Of a stretch of 64,000 bases of DNA, positions 26,028-34,183 are shown piece by piece. A program made the position numbers and the translations under genes. The notes beneath the pieces are model-generated. The model had not been told where the DNA came from. It saw nothing but the letters and a program-made list of their open reading frames with translations, and made no database searches. Positions within the stretch are counted from its first letter, which is position 1. Every line of letters starts with the position of its first letter. The stretch is from Bdellovibrionales bacterium (GTDB taxonomy: Bacteria > Bdellovibrionota > Bdellovibrionia > Bdellovibrionales > JAMPXM01), in NCBI GenBank assembly GCA_005808505.1, contig SYLX01000208.1, forward strand, positions 36,190 to 100,189, read 5' to 3'.

Positions 26028-28583
26028 ATGCACCGTTCAGGAAGCACGCGAAAATCTCTTGTCATTTTGTTCGTCATCTTGCTGCCGACACTCTTGAGTT
26101 CTGTTAGTGCCTTCGCTGATGATGAGATTGAAACGATCCGCAGACGTCTTTACGATACCTATCTCGCTGCCGGCGCCCCTAATGAGTACCGCGGGAAGTA
26201 TACCGAAATTTTGAATTCTCAAAATACAAATGGTTCGTGGAATATCAGGTACAGCGCAAATACGACTGCGCCTTTTGATCACGTAAGGCGCCTTCATGCG
26301 ATGGTGATCGCCTTCCGTACACCTCAATCAAGTCACTACAACGATCCGAGAATGCTCGCTGGGATAAAAAAAGGCCTGGAGTTTTGGTTTACAACAAGGC
26401 CGGTATCGAGTGACTGGCCGAAGTCGAATTGGTGGCACAATCAAATCGGGCAGCAACAGAATCTCATGCCGGTTCTTGTTCTTTTGAGTCGTGAGTTAAA
26501 TGTAAGATTCGGCGGCCAAAACAGAACGTTGTTAAGTGCTGGTGCAGCATACCTTCATGAAGAAATACCGCCGACTCATACGAACAAAAGACACGAGGGC
26601 CAAAATTATCTTTGGTTCACAGAGCAGCAGTTGGTTCGAGGAGTCCTTTTAAAATCAGACGAAGCCATTCGCAAAGCTGTTGAGCTGATCGAAGGAGAAA
26701 TCTCGCAGAAGCTCGTGATGCGTGAGCCGTTCTCCGACAGAGTTCTTCAATGGCCCACAAGAAAAGGGATTCAGGCCGATTACAGCTACCATCTTCACGG
26801 TCCGCAGCTCTACAACGGCGGCTACGGGATGGGGATCTTGGCCCATTCGCGATTTGCTCTCGCGATTCAAGGAACGCGATTCGCTTACAGTCCGGAAACG
26901 ATTGAGACGATGGCTCAATACGTTTTGCAAGGATCCGGAATGATGATTCGTAGAAAGATGATTGATCCGGGCTCGCTCGGAAGAGGGATCGCACGCCCTG
27001 GCAATATCACCATTGGCGAGCAGGTCGGTAAGTTGGCGCTTGAGGTTGCCAAATTAAGCCCGAGAAGGGCGGCTGCGCTAACTGAACTTTACGAACATAC
27101 AAAAAATAGAGGCAAGCCTTACAGTTTTCTCGGGCACAAGCGTTTTCACAATTCAGATTTCGCGGTTCATCAGCGCGAGTCATATTACACGTCAGTAAAA
27201 ATGGTTTCGCCTCGAACCAACGGTACGGAATCACTCGATGGCGAAAACCTTTTGGGTTATTGGCTTCCTTTCGGCTCGAACTTCATTTCGCGCGACGGAA
27301 ACGAATACGCATCGTTGCCGCCTGTTTGGGATTGGAATCACCTCCCTGGCGTGACGGCGCCACATATCATTCCAAAGTTCGCCGGAGAAGTAACCCAGGC
27401 CGATAACTTCGTTGGTGGAGTGTCGGATGGTAAGTACGGCGTTTCGGGTATGCGAATTGAAACGCTGCCGGAAGCAGGAGTTCATCTTCAGGCACAAAAG
27501 GCCTGGTTCTTTTTCGATAAAGAGTACGTTGCGCTAGGTTCCGGGATCACCTCGAGAGATTCAGTGTTGGTCGATACGACGGTGAACCAAACGCTTTTAA
27601 GAGGAGATACACTCATCAACGGCAACAAACCTGCGTACGGCTCGCGCGAGTATGTGAATCCACGTTGGGTCTATCATGATAACGTCGGCTACGTTTTTCC
27701 TCGTGCTGCGAGGGCCACCGTACGCACGGGAGCTCACACGGGTTCCTGGTCTGAGATAAACTCCCAAGAGCCCCGCGAAAATCGAAAGACAAATGTCTTC
27801 ACGCTATGGTTAAGCCACGGTCGAAAACCGCAGAACGCAACATACGAATACATTGTCGTTCCGGGTATCGATGCGGATGATCTTGCTGATTATGTAAACG
27901 AAATTCCCGTTCGCATTTTGGTCAACAGCACTTCAGTCCAAGCCGTTCAGCATCCTGGCTTGAGAATCACTCAAGCCGTGTTCTACAAACCAGGAAAGAT
28001 CAACTTGGGTGACGGCACGATGCTTTCGGTTGATCAGCCAGCCTTCGTGTTGGTGAAAGCCCACGGTCTAGCGGTTTATGACGTGACCATTTCCAGCCCG
28101 GTTGTTTACCAAGTAAAAGTAACTCTGACGACGGAATTTGGTGAATCCATACTCCCATACAATTTGAAGGACGGTGTGAAAACCGGTTCAAACTATCTCA
28201 AGCAATATAACGTCGACGTCGCCAGAGGCTTTTTCAAAGTCGCAAGTAGCCCAAGAGTCTATCAATCGGACGGTGCAGGCCGCATTTGCTGGTTTCTCGA
28301 GAACAGCCATTTGCAAATGAATGGTGGTGGTGACATAGCCATAAATACTCTGGCCTCAGCGCCAAGAGCAGTCGGGTTTGCCGAGGCACAAAACTGTTCA
28401 CTGAGTGCGGGCTTCTTCAATCTGGGAGGACGGGCAATCTACCGATCGTTTGGTAACGGAACCTACTGTCAGTTCGCGAACAGGGAGAATTATCTTCGAG
28501 CGGGCGGGGCGCATGATTTATCAAATGTTTTCTCGCACACGGCTCTACCGGCGCACATGAGAAATGTCGGAGTTTGTAATTAA
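26028..28583 (+). CDS. Polysaccharide lyase family 8-like enzyme with duplicated C-terminal module
   Basis: ATG 26028 has AAAGG six bases upstream; a TTG two codons earlier is less likely. Signal peptide to about residue 28. The N-terminal alpha/alpha toroid carries NWWHNQIGQQQNLMP, GQNYLWF (presumed catalytic Asn) and YSYHLHGPQLYNGGYG (presumed catalytic His and Tyr), all as in PL8 hyaluronate, chondroitin and xanthan lyases. The central beta-sandwich domains follow (AWFFFDKEYVALGSGI, VLVDTTVNQT). The last ~120 residues hold two copies of a ~55-residue unit: GFFKV...VYQSDGAGRICWF and GFFNL...IYRSFGNGTYCQF. The enzyme should cleave uronate-containing polysaccharide outside the cell by elimination. 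The true substrate is not evident. Confidence 0.88.
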   Translation: MHRSGSTRKSLVILFVILLPTLLSSVSAFADDEIETIRRRLYDTYLAAGAPNEYRGKYTEILNSQNTNGSWNIRYSANTTAPFDHVRRLHAMVIAFRTPQSSHYNDPRMLAGIKKGLEFWFTTRPVSSDWPKSNWWHNQIGQQQNLMPVLVLLSRELNVRFGGQNRTLLSAGAAYLHEEIPPTHTNKRHEGQNYLWFTEQQLVRGVLLKSDEAIRKAVELIEGEISQKLVMREPFSDRVLQWPTRKGIQADYSYHLHGPQLYNGGYGMGILAHSRFALAIQGTRFAYSPETIETMAQYVLQGSGMMIRRKMIDPGSLGRGIARPGNITIGEQVGKLALEVAKLSPRRAAALTELYEHTKNRGKPYSFLGHKRFHNSDFAVHQRESYYTSVKMVSPRTNGTESLDGENLLGYWLPFGSNFISRDGNEYASLPPVWDWNHLPGVTAPHIIPKFAGEVTQADNFVGGVSDGKYGVSGMRIETLPEAGVHLQAQKAWFFFDKEYVALGSGITSRDSVLVDTTVNQTLLRGDTLINGNKPAYGSREYVNPRWVYHDNVGYVFPRAARATVRTGAHTGSWSEINSQEPRENRKTNVFTLWLSHGRKPQNATYEYIVVPGIDADDLADYVNEIPVRILVNSTSVQAVQHPGLRITQAVFYKPGKINLGDGTMLSVDQPAFVLVKAHGLAVYDVTISSPVVYQVKVTLTTEFGESILPYNLKDGVKTGSNYLKQYNVDVARGFFKVASSPRVYQSDGAGRICWFLENSHLQMNGGGDIAINTLASAPRAVGFAEAQNCSLSAGFFNLGGRAIYRSFGNGTYCQFANRENYLRAGGAHDLSNVFSHTALPAHMRNVGVCN

Positions 28584-28618
28584 CAGATCTTGCCGTTTGC
28601 TGCCGAAGCGAGACGCGT

Positions 28619-28834
28619 CTACTTTTTCGATTCGACCGATAAAACAAGGCAGAGCGTAGCCGTGATGGCTAAGCTAATCCAAACATGTTGAAGCGCTTCT
28701 GGGCCGCACGTAGTTTTGAAACTTTTGAGTGAGAAGACGCATCCAGTGATGAGATAGTGAAGTATGAACGCGACAAATGGCGCAACGACGATCCCGATAT
28801 TCGACAAATTTTTTTTGAAGTTAAACTTTGGCAT
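28619..28834 (-). CDS. Small membrane protein, unknown
   Basis: 71 residues with two hydrophobic helices (about 12-32, NIGIVVAPFVAFILHYLITG, and 50-66, WISLAITATLCLVLS), a Lys-rich N-terminus and two cysteines. The ribosome site is weak (GAGAG next to the ATG). It lies 35 bases beyond the lyase stop on the other strand. The composition supports a real small membrane protein, but no family is known. Confidence 0.5.
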   Translation of the reverse strand: MPKFNFKKNLSNIGIVVAPFVAFILHYLITGCVFSLKSFKTTCGPEALQHVWISLAITATLCLVLSVESKK

Positions 28835-29299
28835 CTCTCAACGTTAGATCCTCAGGAGAGATTGCTCAACCTTGATCGAAGCATGACGTTGGCTGGTTTA
28901 ACGATGTCGTTGCGGCCATGCGGGAGCTATCTTGGTGGCCTCAGGGATTTTAGCAGCTTTGCTTTGTAGACCTCTAGCGGTGGTCGTTCGTGATGCTTAT
29001 GTTCAGCATGTCTCGAAACGAGATTTGCTGTACGTAGCTTAATCGGTGGTGCAGCTCGACTTGCGCCCAAACTACAGGTTATTAGTGAATTTCGTTTACT
29101 CGCATCGGTTCTTCGACGCGATTCCACTGATCCATGAAAACCTAGGAGCGAAAAAAAAGTTTCGAACGGATTATTTTGAGAAACGAATTCTTTGATGCAA
29201 AAAGAATCGTTTAACCTAAATAGAGTCACTCGCGCTGACTCAACTTGGTTTCTGTGGTCCAGGTAGACTTCAAGTATTTCAGCGTCTAAACAAAGCGGA
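28835..29299. other. Intergenic region
   Basis: These 465 bases hold the upstream regions of a minus-strand and a plus-strand gene. A long minus-strand frame crosses the area (28927-29373). Its composition, with Arg/His-rich low-complexity parts and overlap with the start of the next gene, speaks against coding. I see no repeat or motif otherwise. Confidence 0.4.
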
Positions 29300-30028
29300 A
29301 TGGGTTGGTTTCTAATGGAAACTTCGAGTTGGAAAAAAGTCAGCATCGGCATCTTTTTGGCGTTAGCTTTCATGCCTCAAGATTTGTTTGCTGCTCGAAC
29401 GGTAAAAGTCATTCCAATCCGCATGAATTCTGTATCGGGCGGTGTTCTGGATGGAGTTCCTTGCAGGCAAGCAGACGTGTCTACGGGAGAGGTTCTAGGC
29501 ACGGTTCAGAAGGATGGTCCCGTCACCATCAATCATTTGTACTCGGTCACGCTCCGGAACGTCTCCGATGTGGAGCAAACAGTTCGCATCAGACTTGAGG
29601 GTGGCTCTTCATTGAGTGCATTCTACTCTGGACCCGGAGAGGGGCGAACGAACCTCCATGGAACTCCGGTCGTTATGAATGATCATTTCGATACAACGGT
29701 GACGCTCGCTCCCTCGAATCAGGGAGCTGGTGCGCTCCGGACCGTTCAGATCGAGATGGGTTGTAGTCGGGCAACATGCTGGGGCTCGATCTATGGAGCG
29801 TCCTCGACATTTGTCGGAAGCCGAGAAAACGTTGGAGCATGCGACCCTACAAAGCAGGTAGCCTGCATTTCGATGATCACGTTGTTTAACGTCCGCATCA
29901 CCGTTGAAGAAGATCGCGGCGCTGTTTTGGGATCCATCTCGGGAGCAGCCCACAGAGGTTGCGGTCTGAAAGACCACTACGTTGAGACACCACCTTTCAT
30001 TCAGATTAACGGCGGCCGGCCCTTCTAA
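29300..30028 (+). CDS. Secreted protein of unknown function, NGGRPF C-terminus
   Basis: The start is at ATG 29300 or ATG 29315; neither has a clear ribosome site. Both give a signal peptide ending near DLFAA. The mature protein of about 210 residues contains VTLRNVSDVEQTVRIRLEGG, two cysteine pairs (MGCSRATCWG, GACDPTKQVACIS), VEEDRGAVLGSISG and the final INGGRPF. It parallels the protein at 673-1326 in length, order of motifs and exact C-terminus. The two are members of one exported family. The stretch before DRGA is a predicted strand in both. Function is unknown; a C-terminal sorting role for NGGRPF is possible. Confidence 0.8.
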   Translation: MGWFLMETSSWKKVSIGIFLALAFMPQDLFAARTVKVIPIRMNSVSGGVLDGVPCRQADVSTGEVLGTVQKDGPVTINHLYSVTLRNVSDVEQTVRIRLEGGSSLSAFYSGPGEGRTNLHGTPVVMNDHFDTTVTLAPSNQGAGALRTVQIEMGCSRATCWGSIYGASSTFVGSRENVGACDPTKQVACISMITLFNVRITVEEDRGAVLGSISGAAHRGCGLKDHYVETPPFIQINGGRPF

Positions 30029-30114
30029 CAGGCCTTCAATAGGTTCTGGAAAGAGTCGAAGCGACGTCTTACTTATGTCTTGATCGTTTGAAATCACACG
30101 ATCAAAATCAGGCA

Positions 30115-30474
30115 ATGCTTAGCCATTGCTATTACCACATTCGCTCAGCTTCGTTCTTTCTCGTCATAATTTTTATCCTCGCTTCTTGCACCAAGCCGAC
30201 AGATTCAGCAGAGACGGCGGATGCAAAGGTTGACGCAATCGGGATCAAAACTGGCTGTGCTAAACTGGGTGAGGCCGTCATTCGGGTTGCGGGCAGCTCA
30301 CCGCATCTTGGTCTTACGACTCAACAGTGCTGCGATGATTTGAAGACTGTCTCTCATCCCTTGGATGCGTTGAACGGTGCTGCTCCTGGAAGAATTATCT
30401 GTGCCGCGTGCGGCGACGCTCAGTGTGACGTCAAATACGAGAACAACTCAAATTGCCCGCAAGACTGTAAATAA
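30115..30474 (+). CDS. Small Cys-rich lipoprotein
   Basis: The ATG at 30115 precedes a hydrophobic segment ending FILASC, a normal lipobox (Cys23). A TTG start at 30088 is possible. The mature protein of about 97 residues has eight further cysteines. The end reads CAACGDAQCDVKYENNSNCP then QDC, the 'CGDxxC...ENxxNCPxDC' motif found at the ends of many exported proteins in several phyla. The motif probably forms a small disulfide-bonded knot that binds metal or stabilises the C-terminus. The role is unknown. Confidence 0.75.
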   Translation: MLSHCYYHIRSASFFLVIIFILASCTKPTDSAETADAKVDAIGIKTGCAKLGEAVIRVAGSSPHLGLTTQQCCDDLKTVSHPLDALNGAAPGRIICAACGDAQCDVKYENNSNCPQDCK

Positions 30475-30564
30475 AGAAGTCGCAGCGAGGAAAAGCGATC
30501 TGCCTAAGGTTGAAGGTTTAAAATTAGATACTGACGGTCTGGCCGAGTCGTGGTGGAGTTGGAC

Positions 30565-31038
30565 ATGCAGAGCCGACCGCTGACTTTATTTCTGGATTTC
30601 GATGGCGTTCTAAACAATGACAACTTCCTTCGCCATCAGAAAAACCACGTTCCGGCGTCAGAGCATAAGCTTTTTGATCCCACAAATATCGCTTCGCTCA
30701 ATGCTCTTTGTGCCAAATTGCCGATTGGGCAAATCGTGATTTCGAGCACCTGGAAGAAAAACCGAACACTAAACGAAATTCGAAAACTACTTTCACGCGA
30801 GGGCTTTCTGTTCGCAGAAAGAATCATTTCAGTAACGCCAGAATTGGGCATTCAATATGAAGCTAGGGCAGATGAGATCAAAGAGTGGATCTCGAACAAT
30901 GGTCCGACAGCAATTTTGGTCCTGGATGATTTTGATTTAACAAGTTCACTAAGCGAGGGCTTCTTCAAAGTGAATTCTGCCGATGGCTTGACTGCGGACT
31001 TAGTTGCCTCAATTGTTTCCAAATACAGCGCCAAATAG
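30565..31038 (+). CDS. HAD-like hydrolase (HAD_SAK_2 type)
   Basis: GTGGAG stands six bases before the ATG at 30565. Motif I is LFLDFDGVLNN (nucleophile and acid Asp residues). Motif II is QIVISSTWKKN with the Ser/Thr. Motif IV is ILVLDDFDLTSS. The spacing fits HAD domains of the compact type described for Swiss Army Knife RNA-repair proteins, which lack large caps. At 157 residues it is a stand-alone domain. The expected reaction is phosphate-ester hydrolysis with Mg2+. The substrate is unknown. The gene follows a lipoprotein gene but the two look unrelated. Confidence 0.85.
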   Translation: MQSRPLTLFLDFDGVLNNDNFLRHQKNHVPASEHKLFDPTNIASLNALCAKLPIGQIVISSTWKKNRTLNEIRKLLSREGFLFAERIISVTPELGIQYEARADEIKEWISNNGPTAILVLDDFDLTSSLSEGFFKVNSADGLTADLVASIVSKYSAK

Positions 31039-31094
31039 GTCCGTGGCTCGATAAAACAAACTAAATCTGCCGTCAGCTCCTTTCAAGAGCCTCA

Positions 31095-32558
31095 TCATTT
31101 TCGCAGGCGCAACGGGATGTCAGATTCATCGATCCAGGAATTGCACGAAATATCGAAGAGTCTTTGGTCATCCTCGTTTTGGAGAAATACTGGAAGTTTA
31201 GGCGTGCTGTCGTTCTGCCTCCAGAGTTCTCCAAACCATTCGATGCATCGGTTGGTGCTCTTGAGCATGAAACTCTGCAAGAGGCGAGTGCCTTTCGCTG
31301 ACTTTGGCTCAGGCATTACGCCTTTTGCAAAAAGCTTCGCGGTGGTTTTGAATGCAATACGATTTTTCTTCCAAAACTGGTCGTCGAAATAGATTTCTTC
31401 ACCCGTGTTGCTGAGCGGATACACCATCAAGCCAAAATCGTCAGAATCATAGACAACGATTTTCACTCCTTTGATTGTGCCGTCAAAGGAGTGTGACATA
31501 ATTTCTGTTATGATCTTTGAGGCTCCCTCTGCATCCTTCGCCAAGGCTTCTTCAAGCTTGGTTTCAAAGGACCGGAGTTTTTCATCAAACGGCTCTCCAA
31601 GTTCAAGTTTTTCTTGGAACTCCGTCCATGCAGGGTTTTCTGCTCGAAAGCTTTTCAGAGAGTTTTGGCGAGGATCGGATTCGAACTTGTCAGCGTCGTG
31701 CCAGTTGCCGGCCCTGTCTAGGTAGCCGGCGATCAAGCGATCTTCAACCTTTCGCGCGGATTTTGCGAATCCATTTGAGAAGTTTGCCATCGCATCGGTG
31801 TTGCCGCTAAAAGAAATCTGAGTTGGATCAGACCACGTGGGCTGGATGACGAAGTCGCCATTCTCATCGATATAACCGAACATTCCATTTTTGCGAACTC
31901 GAGCAAGCCCTTCTGAGAAATCATAGGCTGCTTCGAATGACGGCGAAATCGCAATTTCGCCGTCCGTTCCGTAGTAACCGCTGCCGTCCTCGCAATCGAA
32001 CGCCGCTAGCCCCTCGCAAAAGTCATAAATCTTTCGCGGTCCTGGAGGAAGCAGCCATTGGCCCCGTTCGTTGATAATGCCCCCGCCATCCATGGTCGAT
32101 ACAGAAGCAACTCCGTTATACCAACGTGTCGCACTCTCTATATTGTCGACTCGTACGTCTTCCGAGAAGGTAAGGATTTGAATTCGATCTTTCTTCCTTG
32201 CGGTGAAGACTTCAGATCCGATCGAGAGGATTTCATCGTACGACGGGCTCGTTACTAGTGCGCCACTGAAACCTGCAATACCCCAGAGTTTTCCATCTCT
32301 ATAGGCGATGTGAGATTTACCAGCTACACCAAGAAACTCGAACTTCGGTTCGAATAGCCAGTTACCTTGTTTGTTGATAACGCCAGTCTTACCATCGATT
32401 TTTGCTCGAGCGATTTCTCCTTCAAATTCGAATGCCTGTTCAAACCTCGGCGTGATTACCGCCTCTCCATTGAGATTTCGGTATCCGAAGAAAAATTGCG
32501 GCGGAGCTTTTTCTTGCGAAGATTCAATCGAAGCTGATTTCGATTTCAACTTTGCCAT
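31095..32558 (-). CDS. WG-repeat protein
   Basis: A 487-residue cytoplasmic-looking protein. The first ~290 residues contain about six WG/KWG-type repeats: GYRNLNGEAVITPRFEQAFE, GVINKQGNWLFEPKFEFLG, WGIAGFSGALVTSPSYDEI, GGIINERGQWLLPPGP, YYGTDGEIAISPSFEAAYDF and GYIDENGDFVIQPTW. Such repeats form beta-rich, presumably ligand-binding arrays. The C-terminal ~170 residues are helical then mixed (KLRSFETKLEEALAKDA) with FGLMVYPLSNTGEEIYF, unlike the repeats. A relic of a related gene lies at 21323-21412. Function is unknown; WG-repeat proteins are often linked to envelope or interbacterial traits. No signal peptide is visible. Confidence 0.9.
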   Translation of the reverse strand: MAKLKSKSASIESSQEKAPPQFFFGYRNLNGEAVITPRFEQAFEFEGEIARAKIDGKTGVINKQGNWLFEPKFEFLGVAGKSHIAYRDGKLWGIAGFSGALVTSPSYDEILSIGSEVFTARKKDRIQILTFSEDVRVDNIESATRWYNGVASVSTMDGGGIINERGQWLLPPGPRKIYDFCEGLAAFDCEDGSGYYGTDGEIAISPSFEAAYDFSEGLARVRKNGMFGYIDENGDFVIQPTWSDPTQISFSGNTDAMANFSNGFAKSARKVEDRLIAGYLDRAGNWHDADKFESDPRQNSLKSFRAENPAWTEFQEKLELGEPFDEKLRSFETKLEEALAKDAEGASKIITEIMSHSFDGTIKGVKIVVYDSDDFGLMVYPLSNTGEEIYFDDQFWKKNRIAFKTTAKLFAKGVMPEPKSAKGTRLLQSFMLKSTNRCIEWFGELWRQNDSTPKLPVFLQNEDDQRLFDISCNSWIDESDIPLRLRK

Positions 32559-32721
32559 CCTGCGATTTCCTAACTCAAGCGATCGTTCTCGTTAGCCTAC
32601 GATGCTACTACGAACCTGATCAAAAACCATCATACGGGTTTTTTCAATCGAAAGCGCGCTCGAGTTCCTTGAGTATAAATCTGAACTTGAAAATTGAGTT
32701 TCGGCGAAAGACGATAGCTAA

Positions 32722-33255
32722 ATGAATTCTAAGGTCCCCATTATTCGATCCAATGCCAGAAAATTCTATGTAAGATCGGTTCTGCTTTTTATTCTGGTTT
32801 CACCTTTGTTATTTACACAGTTCAGCTGGGACTGCTCCAAAATTGCGAATGGCTTGGTGGCAGAAAGTTTCGCAGATTTGAGAAGTTCGCCGCAAGAGCG
32901 CGAAGCCCACTTCAAAGATTTTGGATACTACCCCGAGGAATCATCTCTTCTATCTGATTTTGAAGATCATCCAGGGGATTTTACTTTTTCTGCTTTCGTC
33001 TTCGTCATAATTGCGGTGTTCGGTGGGTGCGTCCAGCTTTTAGCAGCTTGGATGGCCGTGAAGCTTCGCGCCCGCGTCGAAATGAACTCAACAAAACTAC
33101 TTCTGTTCACTCATGCGCTACCGCTTTTGCTAGTTGGCTTATTGTTATTTCTACGACCGGGAGGAAAATTCCATGAATTCCTCGGAGCTGCCGTGGCGTC
33201 AGTGTTGTTCGTGATTTTGCTTCGAAAATATTTAGGTGACCGTATTCAAACATAA
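32722..33255 (+). CDS. Membrane protein with three or four helices, unknown
   Basis: 177 residues. The first helix (about 18-32, VLLFILVSPLLFTQF) is followed by a soluble loop of about 55 residues that is probably periplasmic (ESFADLRSSPQEREAHF, with DFGYYPEE). Three hydrophobic helices follow at about 90-110, 128-143 and 155-168. A basic tail (LRKYLGDRIQT) lies inside. No motif is recognised. The gene is 33 bases upstream of the DUF1428 gene and may share its transcript. Confidence 0.65.
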   Translation: MNSKVPIIRSNARKFYVRSVLLFILVSPLLFTQFSWDCSKIANGLVAESFADLRSSPQEREAHFKDFGYYPEESSLLSDFEDHPGDFTFSAFVFVIIAVFGGCVQLLAAWMAVKLRARVEMNSTKLLLFTHALPLLLVGLLLFLRPGGKFHEFLGAAVASVLFVILLRKYLGDRIQT

Positions 33256-33288
33256 CGGATCGCAGACAATGAGCGAAAGGAGAATCGA

Positions 33289-33654
33289 GTGGCGCAGTAC
33301 GTGGATGGATTCGTCATCCCAATGAAGAAAAAGAATCGAAATGCGTATAAGAAGATGGCTGAATTGGGCCGTAAAGTTTGGATGGAGCACGGCGCCCTTG
33401 CATACTACGAGTGCTTGGGTGAGGACTTTTCTAAATGGGGTCTGACTTTCCCAAAAATGTGCAAACTCAAAAAGGATGAAACCGTTATTTTCGCCTTCAT
33501 CATTTACAAATCGAAGGCTCACCGCGACCGAGTGAACAAGCGAGTGCATGCCGATCCAAGAATGAAAATGGAAGGCATTGCGATGCCATTCGATATGGAG
33601 AGGTTTGCAACGGGTGGCTTTGAGGTTATCGTACGTTCAAAGACATCTATTTAA
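33289..33654 (+). CDS. DUF1428 (YbaA-like) protein
   Basis: Starts with GTG, preceded by GAAAGGAGAA. The 121-residue product matches DUF1428 closely throughout: YVDGFVIPMKKKNRNAYKKM, KVWMEHGALAYYECLGED, VIFAFIIYKSKAHRDRVNKR, HADPRM and MPFDMERFATGGFEVIV. The family is of single-domain alpha/beta-barrel (ferredoxin-like dimer) proteins related in fold to antibiotic monooxygenase-type enzymes. Their reaction is not established. The last bases overlap the convergent RRM gene. Confidence 0.93.
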   Translation: MAQYVDGFVIPMKKKNRNAYKKMAELGRKVWMEHGALAYYECLGEDFSKWGLTFPKMCKLKKDETVIFAFIIYKSKAHRDRVNKRVHADPRMKMEGIAMPFDMERFATGGFEVIVRSKTSI

Positions 33655-33964
33655 AGTGTTTACGCTTCTTCCCAGAGAACGGTCCCAAGAGGCCTTTTTC
33701 CGCGGCCTCTTGAAGACTTGAGTCGTAAAAGCGGATTTTGATCGGTTTTGAACCACCTAAAAAATCGCCATCGATTTCTAGGTAAGCTTTGACGGCTTCG
33801 TCCTCATTCGCAAACGTAACTGTGCAGCTTTCCAAGCGCTCGCCAGTTTTTTGGTTCTTCAATAGTTCAACATGCACAACCTTGCCGGCTTCACCGAACA
33901 CGCTTTTGATTTCTGTTTCTGTTCGATTGGCCGGTACGTTCGCGACGCTAATCTTTGTAGCCAT
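33647..33964 (-). CDS. RRM-type RNA-binding protein
   Basis: 105 residues: one RNA-recognition motif plus a basic tail. RNP2 is ISVANVP at the N-terminus. RNP1 is SCTVTFA, a degenerate form lacking the first aromatic. Strand and helix order (helix TETEIKSVFGEAG, strands VVHVELL and IKIRFYD) is that of bacterial single-RRM proteins, which bind single-stranded RNA and often respond to cold or growth phase. The C-terminal KGLLGPFSGKKRKHFK is likely to help RNA binding. The upstream region contains a spaced direct repeat at 33968-34036. Confidence 0.85.
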   Translation of the reverse strand: MATKISVANVPANRTETEIKSVFGEAGKVVHVELLKNQKTGERLESCTVTFANEDEAVKAYLEIDGDFLGGSKPIKIRFYDSSLQEAAEKGLLGPFSGKKRKHFK

Positions 33965-33967
33965 AGA

Positions 33968-34036
33968 TCAAAATCATGGCTGTGCAGACAACATCAGTCA
34001 ATGTCGGTGGTGATGCTTCAAAATCATTGCTCTGCA
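33968..34036. repeat. Pair of 19-base direct repeats upstream of the RRM gene
   Basis: TCAAAATCATGGCTGTGCA (33968-33986) recurs as TCAAAATCATTGCTCTGCA (34018-34036) with 17 of 19 matches and exactly 50 bases between the starts, about five helical turns. The first copy begins four bases before the RRM start codon. This could be a binding site for a regulator or part of an RNA element in the 5' leader. Confidence 0.5.
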
Positions 34037-34134
34037 ATTCGCAATGAGCGGATTTGATGGAACTCATCATCGATCGAGATCAGCTGGATGCCTTCAACCC
34101 TATGGCATACCGATCTGACTCAGTTCGAGAAATC

Positions 34135-34163
34135 TTGCGAAGTCCGTCAAATTTTGCAATACT
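34135..34163 (+). promoter_or_regulatory. Likely promoter of the ArsR-SRPBCC operon
   Basis: TTGCGA (34135-34140) and AATACT (34158-34163) are separated by 17 bases, each matching four of six consensus positions. Transcription from this pair would start about seven bases downstream, at or next to the ATG at 34171, giving a leaderless message. The palindromic operator covers the -10 box and the start codon. Confidence 0.5.
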
Positions 34164-34183
34164 GAACCATATGGTTCAGTATT
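34158..34183. promoter_or_regulatory. 26-bp palindromic operator over the ArsR start codon
   Basis: Two 13-base arms pair perfectly about the centre between 34170 and 34171, with the inner part AACCATATGGTT. The ATG of the ArsR-like gene begins exactly at the centre. ArsR repressors bind such dyads in their own promoters. The position over the -10 box fits autoregulation. It also means that the first four codons (MVQY) are dictated by the right arm. Confidence 0.75.

Noticed and set aside
28927..29373. Minus-strand frame of 148 codons
   Set aside because: Overlaps the start of the NGGRPF gene, has Arg/His-rich composition and no ribosome site.
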